Shown: in pieces, positions 57,970 through 64,000 of the stretch
Layout: every line of letters begins with the position of its first letter
How positions within the stretch are numbered: the stretch's first letter is position 1
Source: Diphasiastrum complanatum
Taxonomy: Eukaryota > Streptophyta > Lycopodiopsida > Lycopodiales > Lycopodiaceae
Direction: 5' to 3'
Assembly: GCA_029204225.1 (NCBI GenBank)
Contig: CM055094.1
Location: 14,884,928 to 14,948,927, forward strand
DNA: 64,000 nucleotides
Notes under the pieces: generated by a model
Seen by the model: only the letters and a program-made list of their open reading frames with translations
Told to the model about the DNA's origin: nothing
Database searches by the model: none
Program-made: the position numbers and the translations under genes

Positions 57970-59386
57970 GAGGCAATCAGCTTGTAACCACAATAAATTG
58001 TATTACTCGAATATGTAGTGATGTTTTTGTTCTAATGATTGCCCAATAGCCTTAGTTTCCTCTTGTGTGGAAATTGAAGTAAAAAATGTAACCTGTATTA
58101 CCAATGTTCTGAACAGAATCAGAAGTGAAATGGTTTGATTTTCAACATACATCAAATCTTGCATTGGAGATTTTCTCTCGAACTGCAGTAGTTCGGCTCC
58201 CAGTGCGGGTTGACATTGTTGGGGGTTGGAGTGATACCCCACCATGGAGCCTAGAATGCATTGGTCGCGTATTGAATATGGCAGTACTCCTGGAAGGATC
58301 TGCACCAATCGGTGCCGAGGTCCATGTAACATCGACGCTAGGTGTCACAGTGAGTGATGATTTGGGAAATAGTTGTTTTGTTGAGGATCCTAGAGCACTG
58401 GTTGGACCATTTTTGGAAGAAGATCCATTCCGTTTGGTGAAAGCAGCTCTGGCTGTGACTGGTTACAATCAGTTTAGTGGTCAGTCTGCTTGGGGACTAG
58501 AAATTCGTACTTGGGCAAACACTCCTCGAGGCAGTGGCCTTGGATCATCGAGCATTTTGGCAGCAGCTGTAGTAAAAGCGCTTCTCCAAGTCAAGGACTC
58601 AGATTCAAGTGATTCAAATGTTGTTCGCCTTGTATTGGTCTTGGAGCAGCTTATGGGCACGGGTGGAGGTTGGCAAGACCAAGTTGGAGGTATCTATAAT
58701 GGCATAAAATGTACGACCAGCTTTCCAGGGCCACCGTTGACACTTGAGGTGCAGCCCATTCATATTCAGCCTCAGCTTCAGAGGGAGCTGGAGCAACGCA
58801 TGCTGCTGGTTTTCACTGGGCAAGTATGTTGCGTGCGACTGCAAATAGACTTACTTTACATTTTTTATTCTAACAGAAAATGATAAGTTGCTTAGTAAAT
58901 GTATTGCAAGGTGTTTTACCAACTGTACCTATGCACAATTTTTTATTTTAATTGTCTCTGTTCTAAGATGGTTTGACAATGCCCTGTTTGAAGGTGAGGC
59001 TAGCGCGTACCGTGTTACAGAGAGTTGTACAGAGATATCTTCAACGAGATGCAGTCTTGATCACAACAGTGAGGCGACTAGCCGAACTTGCAAAGTCATG
59101 CCATGAAGTGTTGATAGCAGGCAACCTTGACCATATCGGCAAGGTTATGCTTGAGGCCTGGCATCTGCACCAGGAGCTTGACCCTCACTGCAGCAACTCG
59201 TTTGTAGATCAGCTTTTCCAAAAGGTTTCTCAGTTTAGCAGTGGGTTCAAGCTTGTAGGAGCTGGAGGTGGTGGATTTGCATTGGTTCTGGCAAAAGATG
59301 TGAAGAGTGCAGATCATATAAAAGACATTCTGATAATGTTTGGTGAGGCGATACAGGTATACAATTGGAGCCTGTGTTTGAGTTGA
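35336..59386 (+). CDS. FKGP: Bifunctional L-fucokinase / GDP-L-fucose pyrophosphorylase (7 exons)
   Basis: Salvage enzyme that phosphorylates free L-fucose to fucose-1-phosphate and then joins it to GTP, giving GDP-L-fucose for cell-wall polymers and glycoproteins; expected in the cytosol. Exons: 35336-35641, 37973-38231, 41370-41758, 42047-42173, 42432-43457, 58117-58823 and 58994-59386. All introns are GT-AG and the phases join cleanly into 1068 codons plus stop, close to Arabidopsis FKGP (about 1055 aa). The pyrophosphorylase half has '[19 protein letters not shown]' (residues 71-89) and '[14 protein letters not shown]' (about 134-147). The GHMP-kinase half has '[17 protein letters not shown]' (about 731-747), '[14 protein letters not shown]' (about 839-852), '[12 protein letters not shown]' (about 883-894) and 'GAGGGG' (about 1027-1032). 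No stop or frameshift is seen, so it appears functional. The ATG is the first in frame with the conserved N-terminus. Confidence 0.95.
37091..37222. repeat. Tandem duplication of a 65 bp unit in intron 1
   Basis: Two copies of 'TCAAAGGTGTATTTTTGGACACTC...GAGCATTTCTTCAA', differing by about one base, so it is recent. The rest of intron 1 (35642-37860, including a GC-richer stretch 35990-36450) holds no recognisable gene. Confidence 0.85.
37845..37934. repeat. (GA)n microsatellite just before FKGP exon 2
   Basis: A GA tract of about 75 bp (37859-37934), with an imperfect start at 37830. It ends 38 bp before the exon 2 acceptor. Confidence 0.95.
37973..38231 (+). CDS. FKGP: FKGP exon 2
   Basis: Acceptor GTGTTTTAG|CC, donor AAAG|GTACTA, phase 0 to 1. 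Encodes '[20 protein letters not shown]' and '[14 protein letters not shown]'. The first 25 or so residues are poorly conserved, but the frame is open from the acceptor and the phase fits exon 1. Confidence 0.85.
38583..38675 (-). mobile_element. LINE 3' tail fragment
   Basis: In reverse complement this reads TCTTATATGCCTTTTGGCAT, then GGAAAAGACATTAGTAAAGC and a (CTTT)n tail. It matches the 3' end of the LINE at 55332-55375 almost exactly, including the TGCC-TTTT-GGCA hairpin. A further 16-bp piece ('GCATATAAGACCAAAT') is at about 37646. It is a 5'-truncated minus-strand insertion. Confidence 0.75.
38800..40480 (+). pseudogene. Ty3/gypsy chromovirus integrase-chromodomain relic in FKGP intron 2
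   Basis: The integrase zinc finger is at about 38815-38950 ('[20 protein letters not shown]', 'CKLC.VNKAEHL'), with a stop. The core is at 38917-39315 ('[20 protein letters not shown]', '[13 protein letters not shown]') and continues to 39561 ('[20 protein letters not shown]'). The chromodomain is at 39665-39931 ('[17 protein letters not shown]'), which marks the chromovirus clade. An LTR-like stretch follows, with a TATA-like 'GCTATAAATAAAGG' at about 40164. Frameshifts and the missing gag/RT make it dead. Confidence 0.85.
40540..41100 (-). mobile_element. Minus-strand LTR and primer-site relic in FKGP intron 2
   Basis: In reverse complement 40812-40829 reads TTGGTATCAGAGCATG, a tRNA-iMet primer site. 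So the stretch to its right (about 40830-41100) is probably a degraded 5' LTR on the minus strand, and the stretch to its left the start of the internal region. No coding part is left. The remainder to exon 3 is unremarkable. Confidence 0.5.
41370..41758 (+). CDS. FKGP: FKGP exon 3
   Basis: Acceptor TCTTTTCAG|GG, donor GAA|GTAGGA, phase 1 to 0. Encodes '[19 protein letters not shown]' and '[17 protein letters not shown]', conserved pyrophosphorylase segments. Confidence 0.95.
42047..42173 (+). CDS. FKGP: FKGP exon 4
   Basis: Acceptor GTGCAG|GT, donor GCTC|GTAGGT, phase 0 to 1. Encodes '[19 protein letters not shown]'. Introns 3 (288 bp) and 4 (258 bp) are short and free of repeats. Confidence 0.92.
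42432..43457 (+). CDS. FKGP: FKGP exon 5
   Basis: Acceptor GTGCAG|GT, donor TCTG|GTGAGC, phase 1 to 1, 1026 bp. Encodes the rest of the pyrophosphorylase and the central part ('[17 protein letters not shown]', '[12 protein letters not shown]', 'GGTFCGKPW'). If the donor is not used, the frame stays open for 14 more codons and stops at 43499-43501. Confidence 0.95.
44256..44820 (+). repeat. LTR copy related to the Element 0 LTR, in FKGP intron 5
   Basis: Aligns over about 550 bp with the reverse complement of 3930-4489. No internal region is attached on either side, so it is probably a solo LTR. Its ends are diverged and no target duplication is clear. 43502-44255 and 44820-45830 show no gene. 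Confidence 0.6.
45830..46297. repeat. AAATCTCAACCGGAGCCC tandem array
   Basis: About 17 diverged units of 24-28 bp, consensus roughly 'GAAATCTCGACCGGAGCCNN', with near-identical neighbours at about 45968-46070. At 46085-46130 the array is interrupted by a piece of Element 2-type LTR. It runs straight into the truncated 5' LTR of Element 3. Confidence 0.8.
46298..46494 (+). repeat. Truncated 5' LTR of Element 3
   Basis: From GGACCCTGTCAGCAGGATAG to GGATCTATTACA, matching 51529-51724. Upstream LTR sequence is replaced by the tandem array. Confidence 0.9.
46496..46507 (+). other. Primer-binding site of Element 3 (tRNA-iMet)
   Basis: TGGTATCAGAGC, one base after the LTR end; the standard initiator-Met primer site of plant LTR retrotransposons. 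The leader 46508-47290 has no long ORF. Confidence 0.92.
47294..48365 (+). pseudogene. gag of Element 3, fused to the protease C-terminal end by deletion
   Basis: An ATG at 47294 opens only 19 codons. The long frame runs through 47389 (an in-frame ATG, '[17 protein letters not shown]') to 48365. It has a coiled-coil start, then a gag core ('[20 protein letters not shown]', '[19 protein letters not shown]'). At about 48085 it jumps directly to '[20 protein letters not shown]', which is the segment after the protease active site in chromoviruses. No CCHC knuckle and no D(T/S)G motif are present. The pol frame starts in an overlapping frame. Confidence 0.85.
48292..51356 (+). pseudogene. pol of Element 3: RT, RNase H, integrase, chromodomain (one frameshift)
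   Basis: The first frame is 48292-50679: RT with '[20 protein letters not shown]', '[14 protein letters not shown]' and the active site '[13 protein letters not shown]'; RNase H with '[20 protein letters not shown]' and '[10 protein letters not shown]'; integrase finger '[12 protein letters not shown]' and CQKCQV; core '[10 protein letters not shown]', '[14 protein letters not shown]' and '[14 protein letters not shown]'. A one-base shift at about 50630 sends it to a stop at 50679. The correct frame resumes at once ('[20 protein letters not shown]') and runs to 51356. A chromodomain is at about 51220-51330 ('[19 protein letters not shown]'). Otherwise open and well preserved. Confidence 0.93.
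51368..51724 (+). repeat. 3' LTR of Element 3
   Basis: 357 bp, TG...CA, preceded by the purine tract AAGGGGGAGGGAG. Shares its last 196 bp with the 5' LTR. Confidence 0.92.
51910..53632 (+). pseudogene. LINE ORF2, endonuclease and start of RT
   Basis: Apurinic-type endonuclease/exonuclease/phosphatase domain, which nicks target DNA for target-primed reverse transcription: 'IGVWNCDGI' (about 51915), '[14 protein letters not shown]', '[16 protein letters not shown]', '[13 protein letters not shown]', '[10 protein letters not shown]' and '[13 protein letters not shown]' (about 52690) cover the catalytic blocks from N to C. A linker then leads to the RT start ('[11 protein letters not shown]', '[11 protein letters not shown]'). 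At about 53515 the frame is lost, and the next part of RT continues in another frame. Confidence 0.85.
53526..54882 (+). pseudogene. LINE ORF2, RT core and C-terminal zinc-like motif
   Basis: 53526-54008: RT blocks '[20 protein letters not shown]' and '[20 protein letters not shown]'. After a shift, the catalytic box '[11 protein letters not shown]' is at about 54012-54050. 54035-54535 carries the thumb region ('[15 protein letters not shown]', 'YTYLGILF'). The last frame, 54550-54882, has the Cys/His motif [19 protein letters not shown] (about 54682-54738), usual after RT in such LINEs. Three frame breaks. Confidence 0.85.
54960..55371 (+). other. LINE 3' UTR
   Basis: Starts with a (GAT)n run (54961-54985), then non-coding sequence to the conserved 3' hairpin. 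A short downstream ORF (54959-55195) is not supported. Confidence 0.5.
55372..55443. repeat. (CT)n tail of the LINE
   Basis: About 70 bp of TTTCTTTCTCTCT then pure CT. The related fragment at 38583 has (CTTT)n in the same place. Confidence 0.9.
55734..56225 (-). other. GC-rich ORF with AT-hook-like motifs, unassigned
   Basis: Open on the minus strand. An acidic part ('[18 protein letters not shown]') is followed by a basic tail with '[12 protein letters not shown]' and '[13 protein letters not shown]', which resemble AT-hook cores (GRP). The region is clearly richer in GC and CpG than its neighbours. The open frame extends to 56309, but its first ~27 codons are antisense to the pol fragment at 56234-56308, so that start is not real. 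It may be a captured gene piece or a transposon protein tail. The opposite strand is also open, so coding is uncertain. Confidence 0.35.
56234..56308 (+). mobile_element. 75 bp fragment of Element 1/2-type pol
   Basis: Reads '[20 protein letters not shown]' on the + strand. It is near-identical to the RNase H/integrase linker of Element 1 ('[20 protein letters not shown]', about 11350-11270) and Element 2 (about 27412-27470). Nothing of the element is found on either side. Confidence 0.75.
56580..56960. other. CpG-rich stretch, unassigned
   Basis: Dense in CG (for example 'CGACCGACGGTCGGCCCGCA', a partial palindrome near 56840), unlike the CpG-poor repeats around it. ORFs are open on both strands but match nothing I know. 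56309-56580 shows nothing clear. Confidence 0.4.
57002..57410. repeat. Two tandem repeat blocks in FKGP intron 5
   Basis: A unit of about 112 bp ('TAGTAAGCTGTTGAAGTTCATC...') occurs at about 57008 and 57120. Then about 2.5 copies of an 84-bp unit run over 57215-57405 ('CTTCTGGTGAGCATTGATTT', 'CCTGAGAGCTTGTCACTCTT'), with inner copies of TCTGGTGAGCATT. Confidence 0.85.
57590..57880 (+). repeat. Possible tRNA-derived SINE-like sequence
   Basis: 'GGCATGGCCCAGTGGTTAGG' at 57601-57620 resembles an RNA polymerase III A box, as at SINE starts. No B box is evident. It ends in a GGACGCG-rich segment (57800-57860, imperfect repeats of GGACGCGT). Confidence 0.25.
57877..57965. repeat. (AT)n(GA)n compound microsatellite
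   Basis: About 27 bp of TA followed by about 60 bp of GA, 150 bp before FKGP exon 6. Confidence 0.95.
58117..58823 (+). CDS. FKGP: FKGP exon 6
   Basis: Acceptor TTCTGAACAG|AA, donor GGGCAA|GTATGT, phase 1 to 0, 707 bp. Holds most of the GHMP-kinase fold with the substrate and ATP-binding motifs. It directly follows the 14.66 kb intron 5. Confidence 0.93.
58994..59386 (+). CDS. FKGP: FKGP exon 7
   Basis: Acceptor GTTTGAAG|GT. Encodes '[20 protein letters not shown]' to the C-terminal 'VYNWSLCLS' and stop TGA. Contains the glycine-rich '[19 protein letters not shown]'. Intron 6 is 170 bp. Confidence 0.95.
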   Translation: MRLARTVLQRVVQRYLQRDAVLITTVRRLAELAKSCHEVLIAGNLDHIGKVMLEAWHLHQELDPHCSNSFVDQLFQKVSQFSSGFKLVGAGGGGFALVLAKDVKSADHIKDILIMFGEAIQVYNWSLCLS

Positions 59387-59413
59387 GATGAATGAAAGCA
59401 GGAAATCTTTTTA

Positions 59414-59423
59414 AATAAATAAA
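59414..59423 (+). terminator. FKGP: Candidate FKGP polyadenylation signal
   Basis: Two overlapping AATAAA hexamers (59414-59419 and 59418-59423), 28 bp after the stop. The cleavage site is unknown; a longer 3' UTR is possible. Confidence 0.5.
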
Positions 59424-59429
59424 TAATTC

Positions 59430-62400
59430 TCTTTCCATGCATTTTGGCTCAAATGGTCGCGTAAAGGTTCACCTGAAGGAAATACAATTGTTGCGACCTG
59501 GCATACAAATCTGACTTGATACATACATTAAGTTTACGAAACGTTTATGCCAACTAATGTTTTTTGGCAAGACCTGCCCACAGGAAACTGTAAATGGTTA
59601 TTATTTCCAGCATAAATACAACAGGCATTCATAAATGTGAAGGAACTCTTCACAATCCTTCACTTTATCGAGTTCGAAGTTTCTTTTATGTTTTATTTAC
59701 TAGTCTGTGATTCCAGAGATATGATTGTGAAGATGGCCTAACTCTAATGTTTCAGCACCTCATGATGGCAAAATCAGTTAATGGTATGTTCTAGAGCTGG
59801 GCTGTAAAATCTCAGACATGTCTCAATTTTTTCTGTGCAGGCAGATCCACTGCTCATCTACGAGTATATATCTAAACTTAGGGACGAGTTGGTAGCTAAA
59901 CATCACAACCCAATGCAAATAGTGAATACTGAATTGTAATAGTGAATAGTGAATCCAAATGACAATGTCAATTGTTCCCTGAAATTATATTGAAGCATGT
60001 TAAACTGAATGGCACGCTACTTAACAAATGAATTAACCAGTCTACCGGAAAGAATCCAGATTTTTTCAAAACCCATAGAACAACTTATGTGGGTAATGAT
60101 GAGACATTAGTAGTGCTGGCTGGGTAAGAATTTTGCTTATTGGATTCTTTATCATTGTTGTATTATGGATCTTTTGACTTTTTTGTTGTTGCATGTATGT
60201 TCTTGTAAGCACATACTTATCAATTTAGATTTGTGAATCCAGATATATTAAATCTTAGAGATAGATATATGAATAATGAGACTCGCATGCCTATCTGTAG
60301 TGTCCGAGGCCCTAGAATTTGTGAGTAAAGTTTGGAGGCTCGATATCGAGTATGACTCATTGACCTAATAAATGCCAAGCAATAAATCACACACCCCAAG
60401 GCCTCAAAGTACATGCAATTTAAATGACATTTATTGAGGATTCGTAATCCATGCGGATAAGATTGTGTGATATATGGTCTACAACTTTCCTCAAAAACAC
60501 ATGGTACTCATTGTTGATATTAAAAAATGATGTGGAAAATAAAAGTTGTTGAAGAAATGCATAGAATGCAAGAGATACCACAATGTTTATCTTAAAAAAA
60601 ACATTGAAAGTAGGGTCAAAAAAAAATATAAACTATACATGTGTGTGTGCCTGCGTGATGAAGCTCCAAGCCAGATGAATGGACTCAGAAATATTAAAAA
60701 AGAACATCCATGTGAGCATTTTAAGCAATGCATGGACAAGATAAATGCTACATATGTTGAGACCTTGAGTGCCACTTGAAAGTAATAGCACACATCACAA
60801 TAATAAACAAATAAACTATAAGTCGTTTGTATACATCCAGATCATGACGAGTAGAAATGAATGTAGAGGTGCACAAAGATCCCAAACATTGACCATGTCA
60901 TCCATATGAATACATTTGGTGCTAGTTTGAACTAGCCCTGAAAATACATAGAACCCAAGTATATTACTACAACAAAAGCCCTATGACATGTAACTAGCTC
61001 TATAAAAGAAAATAATTGGGCAAATGGATTGCAAAAGCACCATATGCAAATGGCTAGCTCTTACAAAGAATCTCAATCAATTGAGAAGATGGACTACTAT
61101 TGCTAGAACATCTCATGTCTAAGAACCACTAGGAAATGTGTCACTCTTTTTAACATGCCTCTTTTTAAACTCTAGGCATAAAATGCTAAGTTGAATAAAT
61201 GAGTAACTATACCTCAACTAGACATGTATGTGCATGATGGCACTGCTCTCTTGCCTATACCTCATTGACCACAACCTTTGATTCGTCTTGATATGTATGT
61301 GCCCCATCACATCGATTATGTCCCTTTTTTTATAACATGTACCCATTACATACATGTAACTCACGATGTACTTTACATTTCTAGAAACATGTGCATGGAG
61401 TACCTCATGTGGCTCATCACACACATGAAAAATCCTTTAGTTTTTGCGTTTTAGAACTTCACAAGATATTGCTAGTACGAAACCTTTGAATCAATATCAA
61501 GATTCAGATGGGTCTCTACTTACAAATTTGAATACTATAATAAGTTTGTACATAAACATGAGGAGGAGAACATCAAGCATAAGGTAGAGCCATCAATGCC
61601 AACATAACGGGTGCAACATGAAAAAGAGAGCTCATACTATCCCCTCTAATGGATTTGACTATTATTTTATGTCCGTTTGAGACCAAAACAGGTCTAAAAG
61701 ACAAATGTGTACAAGAAGTTATTAAAGAAAAATCTCTAACTCTACAAGAATAAAGAATCTAAAACATTGAAATCGTTTTGAAGCTATTTATAAAACTTTC
61801 TCTAAATTTTAAGACTTCTTGTATGTAACTACCTAACTTTCAACACTAGATTATAGTGAGGGCAAATTGTACAAATCAAAAGTAAAACCATGTTCATTTC
61901 TAATGCTACCATATGCTAAACAAAAGAGTAGTGTATTCTTCATCTTCAACTTTCGAGCATCCACAAACTTTGTAGTGACTTTTCTCTCTAGAGATATTTG
62001 CCATCTTCCATGCTCCACTTCAACTTTATGAGAGCTTGTTTGCATGTTGCACATAGCCCCTATTTTGAAAATGACATCGGTACCTCTAGATAAGCTTGGA
62101 AATCATACTCTTGTGACTTGTTAAGTGTTTCCCTATAGAACAACATTTCACTCTTTGGATTCTTCCACAAGATATGTATTATTCTTTTCATAGATTTCAA
62201 AGTCGATATCAATAATTTCTTCAAATATTTCCACATTTCTAACCACGATTTGATATTCTATACCAACCTTTTTGCCACACATACATCTGTGATTTGCCAT
62301 GATAGGTTTTGTGTGTTTTATCTTGTTTTGTTTATGTACGCTATTGTTGCAATTAGAGCTTCTCTTTTGATTGCTAATAGACCAATTTTTACTAGCATAT

Positions 62401-63760
62401 TTGGATAGAAAGCTTGGGTCTTGACATTCAATTCGTCCCTTAGAAAGCATTTTTGTACCTAGCCAATCTTTCCTCAAGTCATCTAAGTAGACTCGGCCCC
62501 AACACTATCAAAGTATTGGAAAAATAGCTACATTGTAAAGTTTTGATCTCATGGACCAATTATGTTTGTAACTTCTTTTCCAACCATTCAAAAGTCCATA
62601 TTTTAGTAATTTATGTCGAATTTTTTGCCATGTTACGTGACGATCCTTACAGGGCCCTTTTCAAACTCAAATTTTCCCTAATGATGAGATTCTTAACAAG
62701 AGCAAGAACATAGAGTACACTATTAAGCCTTGATCTTCTACTTGCACTTAAGAGAAGAAGTACACTCCCCACTGCTTTATGGTACATTCACCATCATTTT
62801 CTATATAAATGACATTCTCTTGACCATCAAAAGAAGACATGGAACAAAAGAACTCCTTGTGAGTAGTGTAAAAATTACAGCAAATAAGGATCCTAAAACA
62901 CTTGAAATGATGAGGAAAACAATAAATTATGATTTCATAAAATTAGCACAAGTTGAACCATCAAAATCCATCAAAAATCTATGCTTGAACCTCACTAAAT
63001 GGCCCAAATCCTTGAAGAAGGCTTCACACGTGTGAAAGTACGGCCTCCCACAGTCTGAGTACTGTACACCAGACCTACATTCAATCCTATAATCATTAGT
63101 AATCACAAGTACTCAAACAATTATGAACATAGAGAGCAATTGCACCATTATGAGAGAAAAAACATGAAATTGCTTGATTGATTTTGGTGAGATATCATCA
63201 CCTATATATACATGATCCATCACGATTTTGGGCAGGTATGAGTAGCCCTAAACCTATCCCTAATGCTAATTTTGGTGGATCTTTCATCCCTACCAAGTTA
63301 GGGTTGGAATCTTGGAGATCCCTCAACAATGCAAAAACTACCAAAAATAGCTCCTATTTTTTCTCCCTTGTATCTAAGCATAATTTGGACTCATTCCAAA
63401 GGTTCTAACACTTAGGTCTACTTGAGAGCATTCTTATGAATGGAATCCTATGCTATTTGGCACGTGTGACAAGCCACATCATGACCATCTAACTATTTAC
63501 AAGTCATATGACCAAAACTAGTCAAGCTAGAATTGTGAATTTTTAACAGAGTAGTCATGTGTGAACTAGCATGACTATTTAGCCAATATGGATCCAAAGA
63601 TACACTTAAAGAAATAAGACTTGTAGACATTTTTGAATGCTAGTTTGACATTAACTATATCATAATTGGTAATCAACAAACAAAAAAAGAGATCAATCTT
63701 TTTTCAAAATATTATAGATAATGAATAACTTCATTGAATTTACTTATTATCTATATCATT
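59430..63760. other. Stretch without recognisable genes
   Basis: AT-rich with only short ORFs on both strands. I see no domain, tRNA or clear repeat. A short open frame at 63178-63408 ('SRFWAGMSSPKPIPNANFGG') and a TATA-like CTATATATAC at about 63202 are not enough to call a gene. Confidence 0.5.
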
Positions 63761-63769
63761 TGAAGGTAC

Positions 63770-64000
63770 GCCTACCTGCATCAAGCCCATGATTCGACAA
63801 AATAGAAGATTATGCCACATGAACCCAATGTCATTGTATCAAACAAGCCATCATGGAGATATCACAGGGGTAAGCATCGTGAATGTAACCAATTTGACAA
63901 CCTGTGATGCATGCATGAAAGGGAAGATGTCCCAAACTCCGTTCACCAGAGGCTCCTGCAGAACAACAAAGATTCTGGAGATGGTACATTCAGACATCTG
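63770..64000 (+). mobile_element. Ty1/copia pol, GAG-pre-integrase and integrase start
   Basis: Reads 'RRLCHMN' then, in a frame open to the edge, 'TTCDACMKGKMSQTPFTRGS' and 'TTKILEMVHSDI'. This is the copia pre-integrase domain and the start of integrase (usual 'CEAC..GK....PF......L..IHSDL'). It continues beyond the window. Confidence 0.85.

Noticed and set aside
60220-62477. Short ORFs of 60-110 codons on both strands
   Set aside because: No domain, no splice-compatible neighbours, AT-rich composition. Nothing supports coding.

Overview
The window is nuclear DNA of a land plant with a large, repeat-rich genome. Only one host gene can be defended: FKGP, the plant bifunctional L-fucokinase / GDP-L-fucose pyrophosphorylase. 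It lies on the + strand from 35336 to 59386 in seven exons. All six introns are GT-AG, the phases agree, and the predicted protein is 1068 aa. The sequence, together with introns swollen by retrotransposons (one is 14.7 kb), would fit a fern, lycophyte or conifer better than a compact angiosperm genome. That placement is an inference and the species is not determined.

Left part (1-18.4 kb): nested LTR retrotransposons, mostly on the minus strand. A Ty1/copia integrase remnant (1-620) is followed by a decayed Ty3/gypsy element, Element 0, with gag at 936-2381, a 1.5 kb A-rich TCGAAAA-repeat leader and an LTR at about 3930-4489. A Ty1/copia gag then follows, into which a 13.3 kb Ty3/gypsy element (Element 1, 4945-18237, TSD GACTG) is inserted. 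Removing Element 1 and one TSD copy restores the copia gag reading frame.

Middle part (18.4-35.3 kb): anonymous AT-rich DNA, a truncated copia gag-protease (22.0-23.7 kb), and a sequence with about 85 bp terminal inverted repeats (23679-33514). That sequence is split by a second gypsy element of the Element 1 type (Element 2, 25234-33266, TSD ATAAT).

Right part (35.3-64 kb): FKGP and its intron cargo. Intron 2 holds a chromovirus integrase/chromodomain relic and the 3' tail of a LINE. Intron 5 holds an LTR copy related to Element 0, a tandem array, a chromovirus lacking zinc knuckle and protease (Element 3, 46298-51724), an endonuclease/RT LINE (51725-55443), a GC-rich ORF with AT-hook-like motifs and several satellites. 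After FKGP there is about 4.3 kb of gene-free DNA, then the start of a copia pol.

Most noteworthy: Elements 1 and 2 both carry a large accessory ORF (about 970-1040 codons) between integrase and the 3' LTR, in the sense orientation. It has a conserved N-terminal domain, a coiled-coil centre and a conserved C-terminal domain. Upstream of it in both elements is a conserved TATA-containing stretch that looks like an internal promoter. Both elements also carry clusters of a shared motif (GAACCYTCGCNGA, in both orientations) in exactly two places, the 5' leader and the spacer before the accessory ORF. I do not recognise the accessory protein.
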